Origin: CAZRZN01 sp964604565
GTDB taxonomy: Bacteria; Pseudomonadota; Alphaproteobacteria; Rhodobacterales; Rhodobacteraceae
Assembly (NCBI GenBank): GCA_964604565.1
Contig: CAZRZN010000040.1
Span: 1 to 23,780, forward strand
Direction: 5' to 3'
DNA length: 23,780 nucleotides
The notes under the pieces are model-generated. The model was given only the letters and a program-made list of their open reading frames with translations, did not search any database and was not told the DNA's origin. The first letter of the stretch is position 1; each line of letters starts with the position of its first letter. Positions 15,363 to 22,857 of this stretch are shown piece by piece. Position numbers and translations under genes: made by a program.

Positions 15363-16217
15363 TCAATTCGTGCAGGGGATCGGTATTTCAACCACATCTG
15401 CGCCGCGCCGCACCCGCGTCGTGCAGGTTTTGGCAACTTTCTTCTCCACCGTTTCCTCCGCAACAAGGCCCAGAAGAGACATCTGATCGACTTCGATGGC
15501 CTCTGCCACGGTGTCGTCGGTCTGGGACATCAGCGACAGCGACAGTTTGCCCGTCGACTGCGCCTGTGCCAGCGCGGCAACTTGGGGCGGGCTGGCCGCG
15601 ACCGTCACGGTGCGGGCGATCGTGGTCGTGTTGAACTCCGGTGCCGATGTCTGGTCGATGGCGATCAGCCGGATCCCCGTCTGGATCAGTTTGGTCACTT
15701 CGCCTGACGACCGCTCCCCCAACTCTCCGGGCAAGCGGCCCGTCCAGTAGACATCGACGCGGTCGCCCGGTCGCAGGAAGCCCGAAACACCCGATGCCAC
15801 GTCCACCTTGATTGCAAAGGCGCGCTGCCCCCGTTCAAGGCGGGACGTCAAACCGGCATCCCCCCCTGGTTCGGACACCTTGAGCGTCATCAGCACTTCG
15901 CTTTTCTCGATCGGGCGCAGGGCCACGCGGGCGCCACCGCCGTCCACGAAGAAAGGGTTCTCCGCATCGAAATATGTCTCCGGAAGGGTCTGTTTGGGCC
16001 ACGGCGCCAGCGCCACATCCTCTGCGGTGATCTCTTCACCATAGCCGATTGCGCGCGTCGAGACGAACACCTCCGTCACCGGAACAGAGTCCCCGGCCTC
16101 TTCACGCGCCTTGATCAGCGCCGTCTCATACGCGCCAATGTAATTCTGGAACAAGTAGACGGCGAACCCCGCCAGAGCGAGGCCGACGATCAGTACAAAT
16201 CCAAAAACAAGTCGCAT
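15363..16217 (-). CDS. cpaB: Flp pilus assembly protein CpaB/RcpC
   Basis: CpaB (RcpC) is a periplasmic pilus assembly protein anchored by an N-terminal membrane segment and thought to work with the secretin. The 284-residue product begins MRLVFGFVLIVGLALAGFAV, an uncleaved signal or anchor. A SAF domain follows (VPVTEVFVSTRAIGYGEEITAEDVALAPWP), then the RcpC region with RAFAIKVDVASGVSGFLRPGDRVDVYWTG. Two pairs of basic residues and a C-terminal cysteine pair (CTTRVRRG and IPCTN) end the protein. The start at 16217 has GAGGTGACTT just upstream. Confidence 0.94.
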   Translation of the reverse strand: MRLVFGFVLIVGLALAGFAVYLFQNYIGAYETALIKAREEAGDSVPVTEVFVSTRAIGYGEEITAEDVALAPWPKQTLPETYFDAENPFFVDGGGARVALRPIEKSEVLMTLKVSEPGGDAGLTSRLERGQRAFAIKVDVASGVSGFLRPGDRVDVYWTGRLPGELGERSSGEVTKLIQTGIRLIAIDQTSAPEFNTTTIARTVTVAASPPQVAALAQAQSTGKLSLSLMSQTDDTVAEAIEVDQMSLLGLVAEETVEKKVAKTCTTRVRRGADVVEIPIPCTN

Positions 16218-16355
16218 AAGTCACCTCACATGGAATACCAGCGTTGACGGCAGGGAGTCCCGCCTCCTGACAGGCTGTCATGAGAATTGGGCGGGATCGG
16301 GACAAAGTTGGGGCGTTTTGACGTTGCGCTGCCCTGGTCCAAAACCGCGCCATGC

Positions 16356-16384
16356 CGAAAAGGCGGCCCGGGAGAGCCGCCTTT
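16356..16384 (-). terminator. Terminator after flp1
   Basis: AAAGGCGGC (16359-16367) pairs with GCCGCCTTT (16376-16384) over 9 bp with an 8-base loop. On the minus strand the stem ends in TTTT and then CGG. It lies 22 bases after the flp1 stop and before cpaB, so it likely reduces read-through from the pilin genes. Confidence 0.75.
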
Positions 16385-16406
16385 CCGCGAAGGATACCCT
16401 TGCGGA

Positions 16407-16586
16407 TCAGAAATCGTTCTGGACGGTCAACTCGGCGCTGACGCCGTCGCGGAGTCCGAGCGTGGCATTTTCGATCAGCGTGTAGGCGGCGATGCAGAAG
16501 CCCACGATCGCGGCCGTCAGGACTACCCAGTCGACGGTCACAGCACCGTCTTCCTGATCCCGGAAAGTTTTCAGACGTCTATACAT
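16407..16586 (-). CDS. Flp-type prepilin, divergent copy (flp1)
   Basis: The 59-residue product starts MYRRLKTFRDQEDG and has the prepilin cleavage site G14|AVTVDW, followed by the hydrophobic helix VVLTAAIVGFCIAAYTLI. The predicted mature pilin has 45 residues. The C-terminal part (ENATLGLRDGVSAELTVQNDF) and a cysteine in the helix differ from the two identical copies upstream. It may be a minor subunit. The ATG at 16586 has GGAG nine bases upstream; an in-frame start at 16613 would give an atypically long leader. It has its own terminator and is the last pilin gene before cpaB. Confidence 0.88.
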   Translation of the reverse strand: MYRRLKTFRDQEDGAVTVDWVVLTAAIVGFCIAAYTLIENATLGLRDGVSAELTVQNDF

Positions 16587-16628
16587 GTTCAAACTCCGGC
16601 AGCTGGGGAGCACTTGTAATGTGCAGCT

Positions 16629-16661
16629 AAAAAATGGCGCGCGCCGCGTCAGGCGCGCGCC
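16629..16661 (-). terminator. Terminator after flp2
   Basis: Two copies of the self-complementary GGCGCGCGCC (16636-16645 and 16652-16661) form a 10-bp GC stem with a 6-base loop. On the minus strand it is followed by ATTTTTTAG. It lies 32 bases after the flp2 stop and 43 bases before the flp1 start. Confidence 0.85.
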
Positions 16662-16693
16662 TCAATCATGTGACCGTCATGCGGTCGGGGATC

Positions 16694-16873
16694 TTAGAAG
16701 GTGTTTTCGGTGGCGACGCGGCCAGCGGCGGCATCGATCAGCGCCAGCGAGTTGGTCTCGATGAGGCTGTATGCGGCAACGGCAAGGCCCACGACGGCTG
16801 CGGTCAGCACGACCCAGTCGACCGTAACTGCGCCATCTTCGTCCTTGCGGAAGTTCTTGATGAAGTTGATCAT
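16694..16873 (-). CDS. Flp prepilin, twin copy (flp2)
   Basis: The 59-residue prepilin has leader MINFIKNFRKDEDG, cleavage site G14|AVTVDW, a hydrophobic helix (VVLTAAVVGLAVAAYSLI) and the tail ETNSLALIDAAAGRVATENTF, giving a 45-residue mature pilin. Flp pilins polymerise into the thin type IVc fibre. The protein is identical to that of the gene at 17006-17185; the two coding sequences differ at four bases, all synonymous. The site uses Asp and Trp where classic Flp proteins have Glu and Tyr. GGAGAG lies just upstream of the start, and a strong hairpin with T tract follows the stop. Confidence 0.93.
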   Translation of the reverse strand: MINFIKNFRKDEDGAVTVDWVVLTAAVVGLAVAAYSLIETNSLALIDAAAGRVATENTF

Positions 16874-16946
16874 TTTTCTCTCCAGTTGAGCCTTGGGCCC
16901 TGTCTTTGGTGCCTCTTCAGGTCACCACATGATTTTTGAGGATGGG

Positions 16947-16968
16947 GCGTCCCGCGGCAGCGGGACGC
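16947..16968 (-). terminator. GC-rich hairpin after flp3
   Basis: GCGTCCCGC (16947-16955) pairs perfectly with GCGGGACGC (16960-16968) around the tetraloop GGCA. There is no T tract after it on the minus strand, so it may protect the 3' end of the pilin message. A smaller hairpin, GCGGCT-TTCA-AGCCGC (16983-16998), lies between it and the flp3 stop. Confidence 0.55.
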
Positions 16969-17005
16969 ACGCTTTCGGCTATGCGGCTTTCAAGCCGCGG
17001 CCGAA

Positions 17006-17185
17006 TTAGAAGGTGTTTTCGGTGGCGACGCGGCCAGCGGCGGCATCGATCAGCGCCAGCGAGTTGGTCTCGATGAGGCTGTATGCGGCAACAGCCAGGC
17101 CCACGACGGCTGCGGTCAGCACGACCCAGTCGACTGTAACTGCGCCGTCTTCGTCCTTGCGGAAGTTCTTGATGAAGTTGATCAT
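17006..17185 (-). CDS. Flp prepilin, twin copy (flp3, first in the operon)
   Basis: This is the most promoter-proximal pilin gene. Its 59-residue product (MINFIKNFRKDEDG|AVTVDWVV..., ending RVATENTF) is identical to that of the next gene, with four synonymous codon differences (in Leu30, Ala31, Thr17 and Asp13). It is probably the major pilin because of its position and the structured RNA after it. The start at 17185 is preceded by GGAGAGAGACC, a good ribosome binding site. Upstream is a 359-bp AT-richer control region shared with a divergent transglycosylase gene. Confidence 0.93.
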   Translation of the reverse strand: MINFIKNFRKDEDGAVTVDWVVLTAAVVGLAVAAYSLIETNSLALIDAAAGRVATENTF

Positions 17186-17544
17186 GGTCTCTCTCCATTA
17201 GCTAACTGTTCATTTCAGTGACCGTCTCGGGCTTTGGTGCGGGCCTCTCTCAACTTGCCCTGTCCCGTGTCGGTATGAAGATATTAAGCAGTTGGTTTGG
17301 GGCGAGAGTGTGGCTCGAATGGTTTGATTTTGCAGCTATATTAAGGATCTTTGCCATTTCGTGCAAAGTATTGAAATAAAATAGTTTTCCCTTGGTTTTT
17401 TACCTCGCGGACCCATGGGGCAAAGCGGCGATATCCGCGTTTTGAAAGGCGCGTGTTTTCCATATCGAAACATTGTTGGAATAATTCTGCGGATTATGCG
17501 AAGATCTGGAAAACCAAGACCGCCAGACAGGGATCGAGCAGCCC
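17186..17544. other. Control region between flp genes and transglycosylase gene
   Basis: This 359-bp divergent region is clearly richer in A and T than its surroundings, especially 17275-17400. It holds no supported gene. On the minus strand TTAATAT occurs twice (around 17281-17287 and 17338-17344), and one copy forms a plausible promoter. TTAA half-sites reminiscent of CtrA sites are present but no full TTAA-N7-TTAA is seen. The plus strand shows no clear promoter for the transglycosylase gene. Confidence 0.6.
17338..17366 (-). promoter_or_regulatory. Candidate promoter of the flp operon
   Basis: On the minus strand TTGCAC (17366-17361) and TAATAT (17343-17338) are separated by 17 bases, fitting a sigma-70 layout with an imperfect -35 box. 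The predicted transcript would start near 17331, leaving a leader of about 145 bases before the first pilin gene. The boxes match consensus only in part. Confidence 0.35.
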
Positions 17545-18411
17545 ATGGTCATCAGGACGTCTGTTTGCACCGCCTTTGCGGTTGCGATGGGAATCGCGTC
17601 ATTCGCAGCGGCGCAGGAGGCGGGCCCTGCACCCGCGCCATATGCGGACTTCTCGGCCAAACGGGTCAAGCCACCCGCCGCGGGCGTCAAGAAACGCATC
17701 ACGGTGCAAATCGCGCCGCGGGCCAATCCCGCCGTGGCGCCCCCGCCGCCGCGCGCGCCGGAGGCGCCAGCCCAGCCCGCCACTAACAGGCCATCAGCAA
17801 AGCCGGCGCCTCTTGGCGGCTATTCATGGTTCTGGACACAGGTTGCACCAGAGGCCGACGCCTCCGGTCCCGGCAGGTTGGCGCCCGCGCTGGCCAGCCT
17901 TGGCAAAGGGCCGGACGGACAAAGCGTCGCCGCCCCGCGTCTGCAAGGATTGCAGGAAATCGCCTCTGCGCATGGGGTCGATCTGTTGCGCGAAACCGTG
18001 GGCACGCGGGTCTCGCCTGCGCTGGCCCTTGCGGTGATCGCGGTGGAATCCTCGGGCCGTGCCCGCGCCGAGAGCAAGGCGGGGGCACAAGGGTTGATGC
18101 AGCTTATGCCGGGGACGGCGGCGCGTTTCGGGGTCAAGGATTCCTTTGATCCGACCCAGAACATCCGCGGTGGCGTGGCCTTTCTCGACCTGTTGATGGA
18201 GAAATTCGACGGCGATCCGATCCTCGTGCTGGCAGGCTACAACGCGGGCGAGAACTCCATCGGCCAGCATGGCGGCGTGCCGCCCTATGCGGAAACACGC
18301 GATTATGTGCCCAAGGTGCTGTCCGCGTTTCAGGTCGCGCGGGGCCTCTGTCTGACTCCTCCGGAACTGATTTCGGATGGCTGCGTGTTCCAGGTCACAG
18401 CGTCGCAGTAA
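17545..18411 (+). CDS. Secreted lytic transglycosylase (SLT domain)
   Basis: Lytic transglycosylases cut peptidoglycan between N-acetylmuramate and N-acetylglucosamine, forming 1,6-anhydro ends. The 288-residue product has a signal peptide ending ASFAAA near residue 23, a Pro/Ala-rich linker (about 27-90) and a C-terminal SLT domain from about 130. Motifs are AVIAVESSGRARAESKAGAQ with catalytic Glu168, GLMQLMPGTAARFG, NIRGGVAFL and LAGYNAGE. Two cysteines near the C-terminus (269, 280) could form a disulfide. The ATG at 17545 has only a distant AGGGA. It is divergent from the pilus operon and could open the wall for the pilus; that link is inference. Confidence 0.92.
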   Translation: MVIRTSVCTAFAVAMGIASFAAAQEAGPAPAPYADFSAKRVKPPAAGVKKRITVQIAPRANPAVAPPPPRAPEAPAQPATNRPSAKPAPLGGYSWFWTQVAPEADASGPGRLAPALASLGKGPDGQSVAAPRLQGLQEIASAHGVDLLRETVGTRVSPALALAVIAVESSGRARAESKAGAQGLMQLMPGTAARFGVKDSFDPTQNIRGGVAFLDLLMEKFDGDPILVLAGYNAGENSIGQHGGVPPYAETRDYVPKVLSAFQVARGLCLTPPELISDGCVFQVTASQ

Positions 18412-18468
18412 AATCGCTGCCTGCTGTCATGCAGCCCGGTTTCAAGGTCTATTGCCGCGTCCGTGCCC

Positions 18469-19938
18469 TCAGGTCGTCGCGGTTTCCCGATCATTCGTCC
18501 GCAGTTCCGTGTCGCCGTGGGCGCCGGGACGCAGGACCGCACCCGGATTCATGATCCCTTTGGGATCGAGGGCGGCCTTGATCGCACGCATCGCCGCCAG
18601 TTTCGCCGGATCGCCATAATATTCGAGATCGTCGACCTTGAGCCGGCCGATCCCATGTTCGGCACTGACTGATCCGCCAAGCTCGTGAACAAGGTCATGC
18701 ACGCACCGTTTGATCGCGTCGCGCTGGTCGATGTGATCTTCCCGGCTGTGTCCGGGCGCGGGGAAGACGTTATAATGCAGGTTCCCGTCGCCCACATGGC
18801 CAAAGCAGTTGATCCGCCAGTCCCCCAGTGCCGCCAGCGCGGGTCCGGCGCGCCGGATGAATTCCGGAATTTCCCCAAGCGGAACCGAGATGTCATGGCT
18901 GGAGACCGCCCCGATACGACGATTTGCCTCGGGAATCTGCTCGCGCAGGGACCAGAAATCCTGCGCCTGTTGCAGTGACTGCGCGACGATACCGTCGGTG
19001 ACCGTGCCAGCCTCGAATGCTTCGGCAAAGAGCGTTTCGAGCGCCTCCGCCGGATCGATGCCGCGCCCTAGTCCGATCTCGATCAGGACTGACCAGTCGG
19101 GTGGCGCGGGCCAGGGCTGCCGCAGGTCCGGCAGGGTCTGCCTGAGAAAGTCGAACCCTGTGCGATGCATCAGTTCAAATGCACTGACCGCTTCGCCGAC
19201 CTGTGCCCGAACCTGCGCCAGCAGTGCAAGCGCGGCCTCCGGACCTGCCACCGCCAGCAGCGCGCAGCCGGTGGCGGCGGGGCGGGGCGACAGTTTCAGG
19301 CTGGCCGCGGTGATCACGCCCAACGTGCCCTCGGCCCCGATCAGCAGGTGGCGCAGGTCATATCCGGTGTTGTCCTTGCGCAGACGCTTCAACCCGTGCC
19401 AGATTGATCCGTCCGGCAGCACCGCCTCCAGTCCCAGCACCAGATCGCGGGCATTTCCGTAGCGCAGCGTGTTCACGCCGCCCGCATTGGTGGCCAGAAG
19501 CCCGCCGATCTGCGCCGATCCTTCCGACGCGAGCGACAGGGGAAACAGCCGGTCCGCGCTGGTCGCGGCGCGCTGCACATCGGCAAGGATCGCGCCCGCC
19601 TCCACCACGGCGACATTTTCCTCTGGATACAGCGCCCGGATCGACGACATCCGTTCCAGCGACAGCAACAGCGGCGCAGGCCCGTCCGGGTGCAGCTGCC
19701 CGCCCACAAGGCCCGTGCCACCGCCGTAGGGGATCAGACCGACACCCGCCGCCGCGCATTCCGACACAATGATCGCAACCTCTTCGGTCGTGCGGGGCAG
19801 CGCGACGAGGGTGGCATTGCTGGTCCAGCGGCCGCGCGGCTCTTCGCGGTGGCGCGGCTCTGCGGGACGCAGGGTGTCGGACGGAAGTCTGCCGGCAAGG
19901 CGCTGTGCAAAGACAGTGTCGGCGGGGGCAAGGGGCAT
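18469..19938 (-). CDS. FAD-binding oxidoreductase (GlcD / D-2-hydroxyacid dehydrogenase type)
   Basis: The 489-residue product fits FAD-linked oxidases of D-2-hydroxyacids such as D-lactate, glycolate or D-2-hydroxyglutarate. The N-terminal FAD domain has IPYGGGTGLVGGQ, then AGAILADVQRAA, ATNAGGVNTLRYGN and IGAEGTLGVITAASLKLSPRP. The C-terminal FAD-oxidase domain has FGHVGDGNLHYNVF and the closing SAEHGIGRLK and DPKGIMNPG, all family hallmarks. The length is typical. The substrate cannot be fixed from sequence alone. The start at 19938 has GAGAC upstream. It is preceded by a 100-bp gap and shows no clear operon partner. Confidence 0.93.
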   Translation of the reverse strand: MPLAPADTVFAQRLAGRLPSDTLRPAEPRHREEPRGRWTSNATLVALPRTTEEVAIIVSECAAAGVGLIPYGGGTGLVGGQLHPDGPAPLLLSLERMSSIRALYPEENVAVVEAGAILADVQRAATSADRLFPLSLASEGSAQIGGLLATNAGGVNTLRYGNARDLVLGLEAVLPDGSIWHGLKRLRKDNTGYDLRHLLIGAEGTLGVITAASLKLSPRPAATGCALLAVAGPEAALALLAQVRAQVGEAVSAFELMHRTGFDFLRQTLPDLRQPWPAPPDWSVLIEIGLGRGIDPAEALETLFAEAFEAGTVTDGIVAQSLQQAQDFWSLREQIPEANRRIGAVSSHDISVPLGEIPEFIRRAGPALAALGDWRINCFGHVGDGNLHYNVFPAPGHSREDHIDQRDAIKRCVHDLVHELGGSVSAEHGIGRLKVDDLEYYGDPAKLAAMRAIKAALDPKGIMNPGAVLRPGAHGDTELRTNDRETATT

Positions 19939-20038
19939 GGCTGTCTCGTTTACGTGGGTCGCGCGCTTGTGCCACGGGGCGCCGGCGTCGGCCAGCCCTC
20001 GGTGACAGGGCGCGATCCGGCGTCACAGGGCCGGGCGC

Positions 20039-20866
20039 TTACTCCGCGTCGGTCAGATATTGCGGTTGCAGAACGATGACCGTGGGGCGCGATGGCAGAT
20101 CCCGCAGGGAAATGTCCAGTGTGGCGGTCGCCCGGCGGTCGATCACGAATGTGTCGCTGACGTCTTCGAGAAAGCGTTCCAGCGCGTAGCCTGAAAACCA
20201 GTGCATCGGGATCACGACGGAGCTTTTCAACCGATCGACGATGTTCTCGACCGCCGACAGCGGCAGGGTATAGCCGCCGTCCACCGGCACCATCAGCACG
20301 TCGGCGCGTCCCAGTGCGGCATATTGCTGATTCGTCGGTTCATGATGCAGGTGGCCGAGATGGGCAATGCACAGGCCCTCCACCTCGAAGATGAAGATGG
20401 AGTTTCCCTGTGGTTCGTCCCCGCCAAAGGACGAGCGGATGTCCGTGGAGACATTGCGGATCAGCATTTCCCCAAGATCGAGGTGATGGTCGATGCCGGT
20501 GCCGAATTCCTCCCCCCAGCCGCGCAGAACATGGGGGATCGCGGGATCGACCGAACTGGTCCAATGGGTGTTATGGGCGTGATTCATTGTCACGATGTCG
20601 GGGATCAACGTCGTGTTGCCGATATACCCGTTGTAGTCGGTCACGGCCTCCAGCCCACCGCGCGTCTGGATCATGAAGGCGGCATGGGCGATGTAATGGA
20701 TGCGCACGCTGTATTCGGGGATCGGCGCGCGCCAACTGGCCTTTTGCAGGTATTCCAGCCCCGGTGCGGCATCCGCGATGGCGATGCAATGGCTGGGACG
20801 GCGTTGCTGGTCCTGCGCAAAAGCGGCAGAGGCCATCAGGATCAGGGCGGCGGCGAGGCGGAACAT
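20039..20866 (-). CDS. Secreted metallo-beta-lactamase-fold hydrolase
   Basis: The 275-residue product has a signal peptide (MFRLAAALILMASAAFAQ, cleaved near residue 17) and a metallo-beta-lactamase fold resembling the UlaG-like branch. Metal-site candidates are HAAFMIQT, NHAHNTHW, a GHLHHEP loop and MHWF near the C-terminus. The usual HxHxDH motif reads HAHNTH, so the aspartate is replaced by threonine; this may change metal binding. The substrate is unknown. The start at 20866 has AAGGAG nine bases upstream. It follows the GNAT gene in the same direction with a gap of 144 bp, so co-transcription is uncertain. Confidence 0.85.
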   Translation of the reverse strand: MFRLAAALILMASAAFAQDQQRRPSHCIAIADAAPGLEYLQKASWRAPIPEYSVRIHYIAHAAFMIQTRGGLEAVTDYNGYIGNTTLIPDIVTMNHAHNTHWTSSVDPAIPHVLRGWGEEFGTGIDHHLDLGEMLIRNVSTDIRSSFGGDEPQGNSIFIFEVEGLCIAHLGHLHHEPTNQQYAALGRADVLMVPVDGGYTLPLSAVENIVDRLKSSVVIPMHWFSGYALERFLEDVSDTFVIDRRATATLDISLRDLPSRPTVIVLQPQYLTDAE

Positions 20867-21010
20867 GCTTGCATCTCCTTGCGTCGGAACAGGGGCATCT
20901 GGTCGGGCGGTGCTAAAAAAGATAGCCCGGTTCCGCGGTCAGCCAAATGCCGCCGTGATGACCAGCCGCGCCGCTCCCGCGATCTGCCCAATTTTCAGGC
21001 CCTGCCGGCC

Positions 21011-21598
21011 TCAGCCCGCGTCGGTGCGCCCGCGCCGGTCACTGCGCAACGCGGCATAAAGCACATGGGTCCGCCAGCGTCCGTTGATCTGGAGATAGCT
21101 TTGCGCGACGCCCTCGTATTTGAAGCCCGATTGCTCCAGCAATCCCCGGGAGGCGACGTTTTCCGGCAGGCACGCCGCCTCCAGCCGGCTCAGGCTCATC
21201 CGTTCAAAGGCGTGGTGGACCATGGCGGCGATGGATTCGGACATGTAGCCGTGACGGGCAAAGCGTTCGCCGATCCAATACCCCAAGGTGCCCGCCTGCG
21301 CCGGACCGCGGCGTATGTTGTCCAGTGTGATCGCGCCCATCAGGGCCTGATCCTCGCGCCGGATCAGGAACAAGGGCAGCGCCGTGCCCGCCCCGATGGA
21401 CCGGGAGGCCCAATAGACACGATTCGTGAAGGCCTTGCGGCTCAGATGGTCTTCGGACCAGGACGGCTCCCACGGGGTGAGAAAGGCCTCGCTTTCGCGG
21501 CGCAGCGACGTCCAGGGCGTGAAATCGGCATGTCCCGGCGGGCGCAGGGTCAGACGCTCTGTCTCAAGCTGCATCTTGCGCCGGAACGCCAGCATCAT
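21011..21598 (-). CDS. GNAT-family N-acetyltransferase (RimJ/RimL type)
   Basis: The 195-residue product belongs to the GNAT fold, which transfers the acetyl group of acetyl-CoA to an amine; RimJ/RimL members modify protein N-termini. Features include LETERLTLRPPGHADF at the start, LGYWIGERFARHGYMSESIAAMV as the acetyl-CoA binding region and LEAACLPENVASRGLLEQSGFKYEG near the end. The target is unknown. The start codon overlaps the stop of the upstream peptidase gene (ATGA); a second ATG follows directly at 21595. Coupled translation with the peptidase is likely. Confidence 0.92.
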   Translation of the reverse strand: MMLAFRRKMQLETERLTLRPPGHADFTPWTSLRRESEAFLTPWEPSWSEDHLSRKAFTNRVYWASRSIGAGTALPLFLIRREDQALMGAITLDNIRRGPAQAGTLGYWIGERFARHGYMSESIAAMVHHAFERMSLSRLEAACLPENVASRGLLEQSGFKYEGVAQSYLQINGRWRTHVLYAALRSDRRGRTDAG

Positions 21599-22857
21599 GC
21601 CGCCCGGCGGGCCTGCAGATCGGCTAGCGTGGGGGCGCCGGTGATCGGACCGTAAAGCGCCAGGGCCGCCGCGGCCTGCCCGGCCTGCGCCTCGGCAAAG
21701 CGCAGGACATCGGCACGGGTCACGGCGTCGATCTTCGCTACCGTCCGTTCAATCGGCGGAACCTCGCCCCAGATCTGGATCATCCGCGCGCTGCGTTCCG
21801 CGCGGGCAGAGGGGCTTTCAAGGCCCATCAGCAGCCCGGCCTTCATCTGTGCGCGGGCGCGTTCGATCTCGGCATCGGACATGTCCTCGGCGGTGCGCTT
21901 CATCTCGTCGACGGTGAGGGTGATCAATTCGGGCATCTCCGCGCCCGAGGTGCCGGCATAGATCGTCGTCATGCCGGTGTCCGCATAGGCCCCGGCCTGC
22001 GCGAAGATCGTGTAGCACAGGCCGCGCTTCTCGCGGATTTCCTGAAACAGGCGGGAGGACATGCCGCCGCCAAGCGCGACGGAATAGATCTGCGCCGTGT
22101 AGAAGGACGGATCGCGGTAACCCGGCCCCTCGAAGGCCAGCGCCAGATGCGCCTGTTCCAGATCCTTGGCCTTGCGCGTCTCCCCGCCGTGAAACCGTGC
22201 GGCATCCGCCGACAGGGCGCGGCGCGGGACCATGTCGCCGAACAGCGCCTCCGCCTGCGCGACCAGCGCGTCGTGATCCACGGCACCGGCCGCCGACAGG
22301 ATCATCTGGTCCGGGCCGTAATGTTCGTCCACGAAGGCGGCCAGATCCGCGCGGCCAAACCCCTCGACGCGTGCGGCCTCGCCCAGAATGGCGCGGCCGA
22401 TGGGCTGATCCGGATAGGCCTTTTCCTGAAGCCAGTCAAAGATCACATCGTCCGGCGTGTCATGCGCCTGACCGATCTCCTGAAGGATGACGTGGCGTTC
22501 CACCTCGATTTCATGCGGATCGAAGACCGGGTTGCGCAGGATGTCCGCGATCACGTCCACCGCAAGGCCGACGTCCGGTTTCAGCACGCGCGCGTAATAG
22601 GCCGTCACCTCACGCGAGGTATAGGCGTTGATATAGCCGCCCACATCCTCGATCGCCTCGGCGATCTGGAGGGAGGTGCGCCGCTCCGTCCCCTTGAAGG
22701 CCATGTGTTCCAGAAAATGCGCGATGCCGTTCTGTTCCGCCCGTTCATGCCGCCCGCCGGCGGTGACCCAGAGGCCGACAGCGGCGGATTCGAGGCCCGG
22801 CATGTATTCGGTGACGATGCGGAGCCCGTTGGAGAGGGTGGCAAGCTGGACGGTCAA
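21595..22857 (-). CDS. M16-family zinc peptidase (mitochondrial processing peptidase-like)
   Basis: The 420-residue product has the inverted zinc motif HFLEH (His47, Glu50, His51), with the downstream NAYTSREVTAYYARVL and ILQEIGQAHDTPDD supplying the further glutamate ligand. It resembles the single-subunit alphaproteobacterial relatives of the mitochondrial processing peptidase beta subunit. The C-terminal inactive-like half includes GGGMSSRLFQEIREKRGLCY, a family hallmark. The start is TTG at 22857, overlapping the thrC stop as TTGA, with AGGAG 11 bases upstream. An ATG start would remove the conserved first strand. It sits after thrC, the usual neighbour in Rhodobacterales as I recall. Confidence 0.94.
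   Translation of the reverse strand: MTVQLATLSNGLRIVTEYMPGLESAAVGLWVTAGGRHERAEQNGIAHFLEHMAFKGTERRTSLQIAEAIEDVGGYINAYTSREVTAYYARVLKPDVGLAVDVIADILRNPVFDPHEIEVERHVILQEIGQAHDTPDDVIFDWLQEKAYPDQPIGRAILGEAARVEGFGRADLAAFVDEHYGPDQMILSAAGAVDHDALVAQAEALFGDMVPRRALSADAARFHGGETRKAKDLEQAHLALAFEGPGYRDPSFYTAQIYSVALGGGMSSRLFQEIREKRGLCYTIFAQAGAYADTGMTTIYAGTSGAEMPELITLTVDEMKRTAEDMSDAEIERARAQMKAGLLMGLESPSARAERSARMIQIWGEVPPIERTVAKIDAVTRADVLRFAEAQAGQAAAALALYGPITGAPTLADLQARRAA

Noticed and set aside
16694..17185. The repeated 180-bp flp units considered as an insertion element or satellite repeat
   Set aside because: The repeat coincides with coding sequence and ribosome binding site only, without terminal inverted repeats or target duplications; gene duplication explains it.
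17281..17300. Possible CtrA site TTAAGCAGTTGGTTT
   Set aside because: Only one TTAA half-site is present; the second half reads GTTT, so a full TTAA-N7-TTAA is not supported.
20201..21655. Long plus-strand frame of 484 codons opposite the MBL-fold and GNAT genes
   Set aside because: It is a GC-rich shadow of two well-supported minus-strand genes and spans their intergenic gap; its translation shows no recognisable family.
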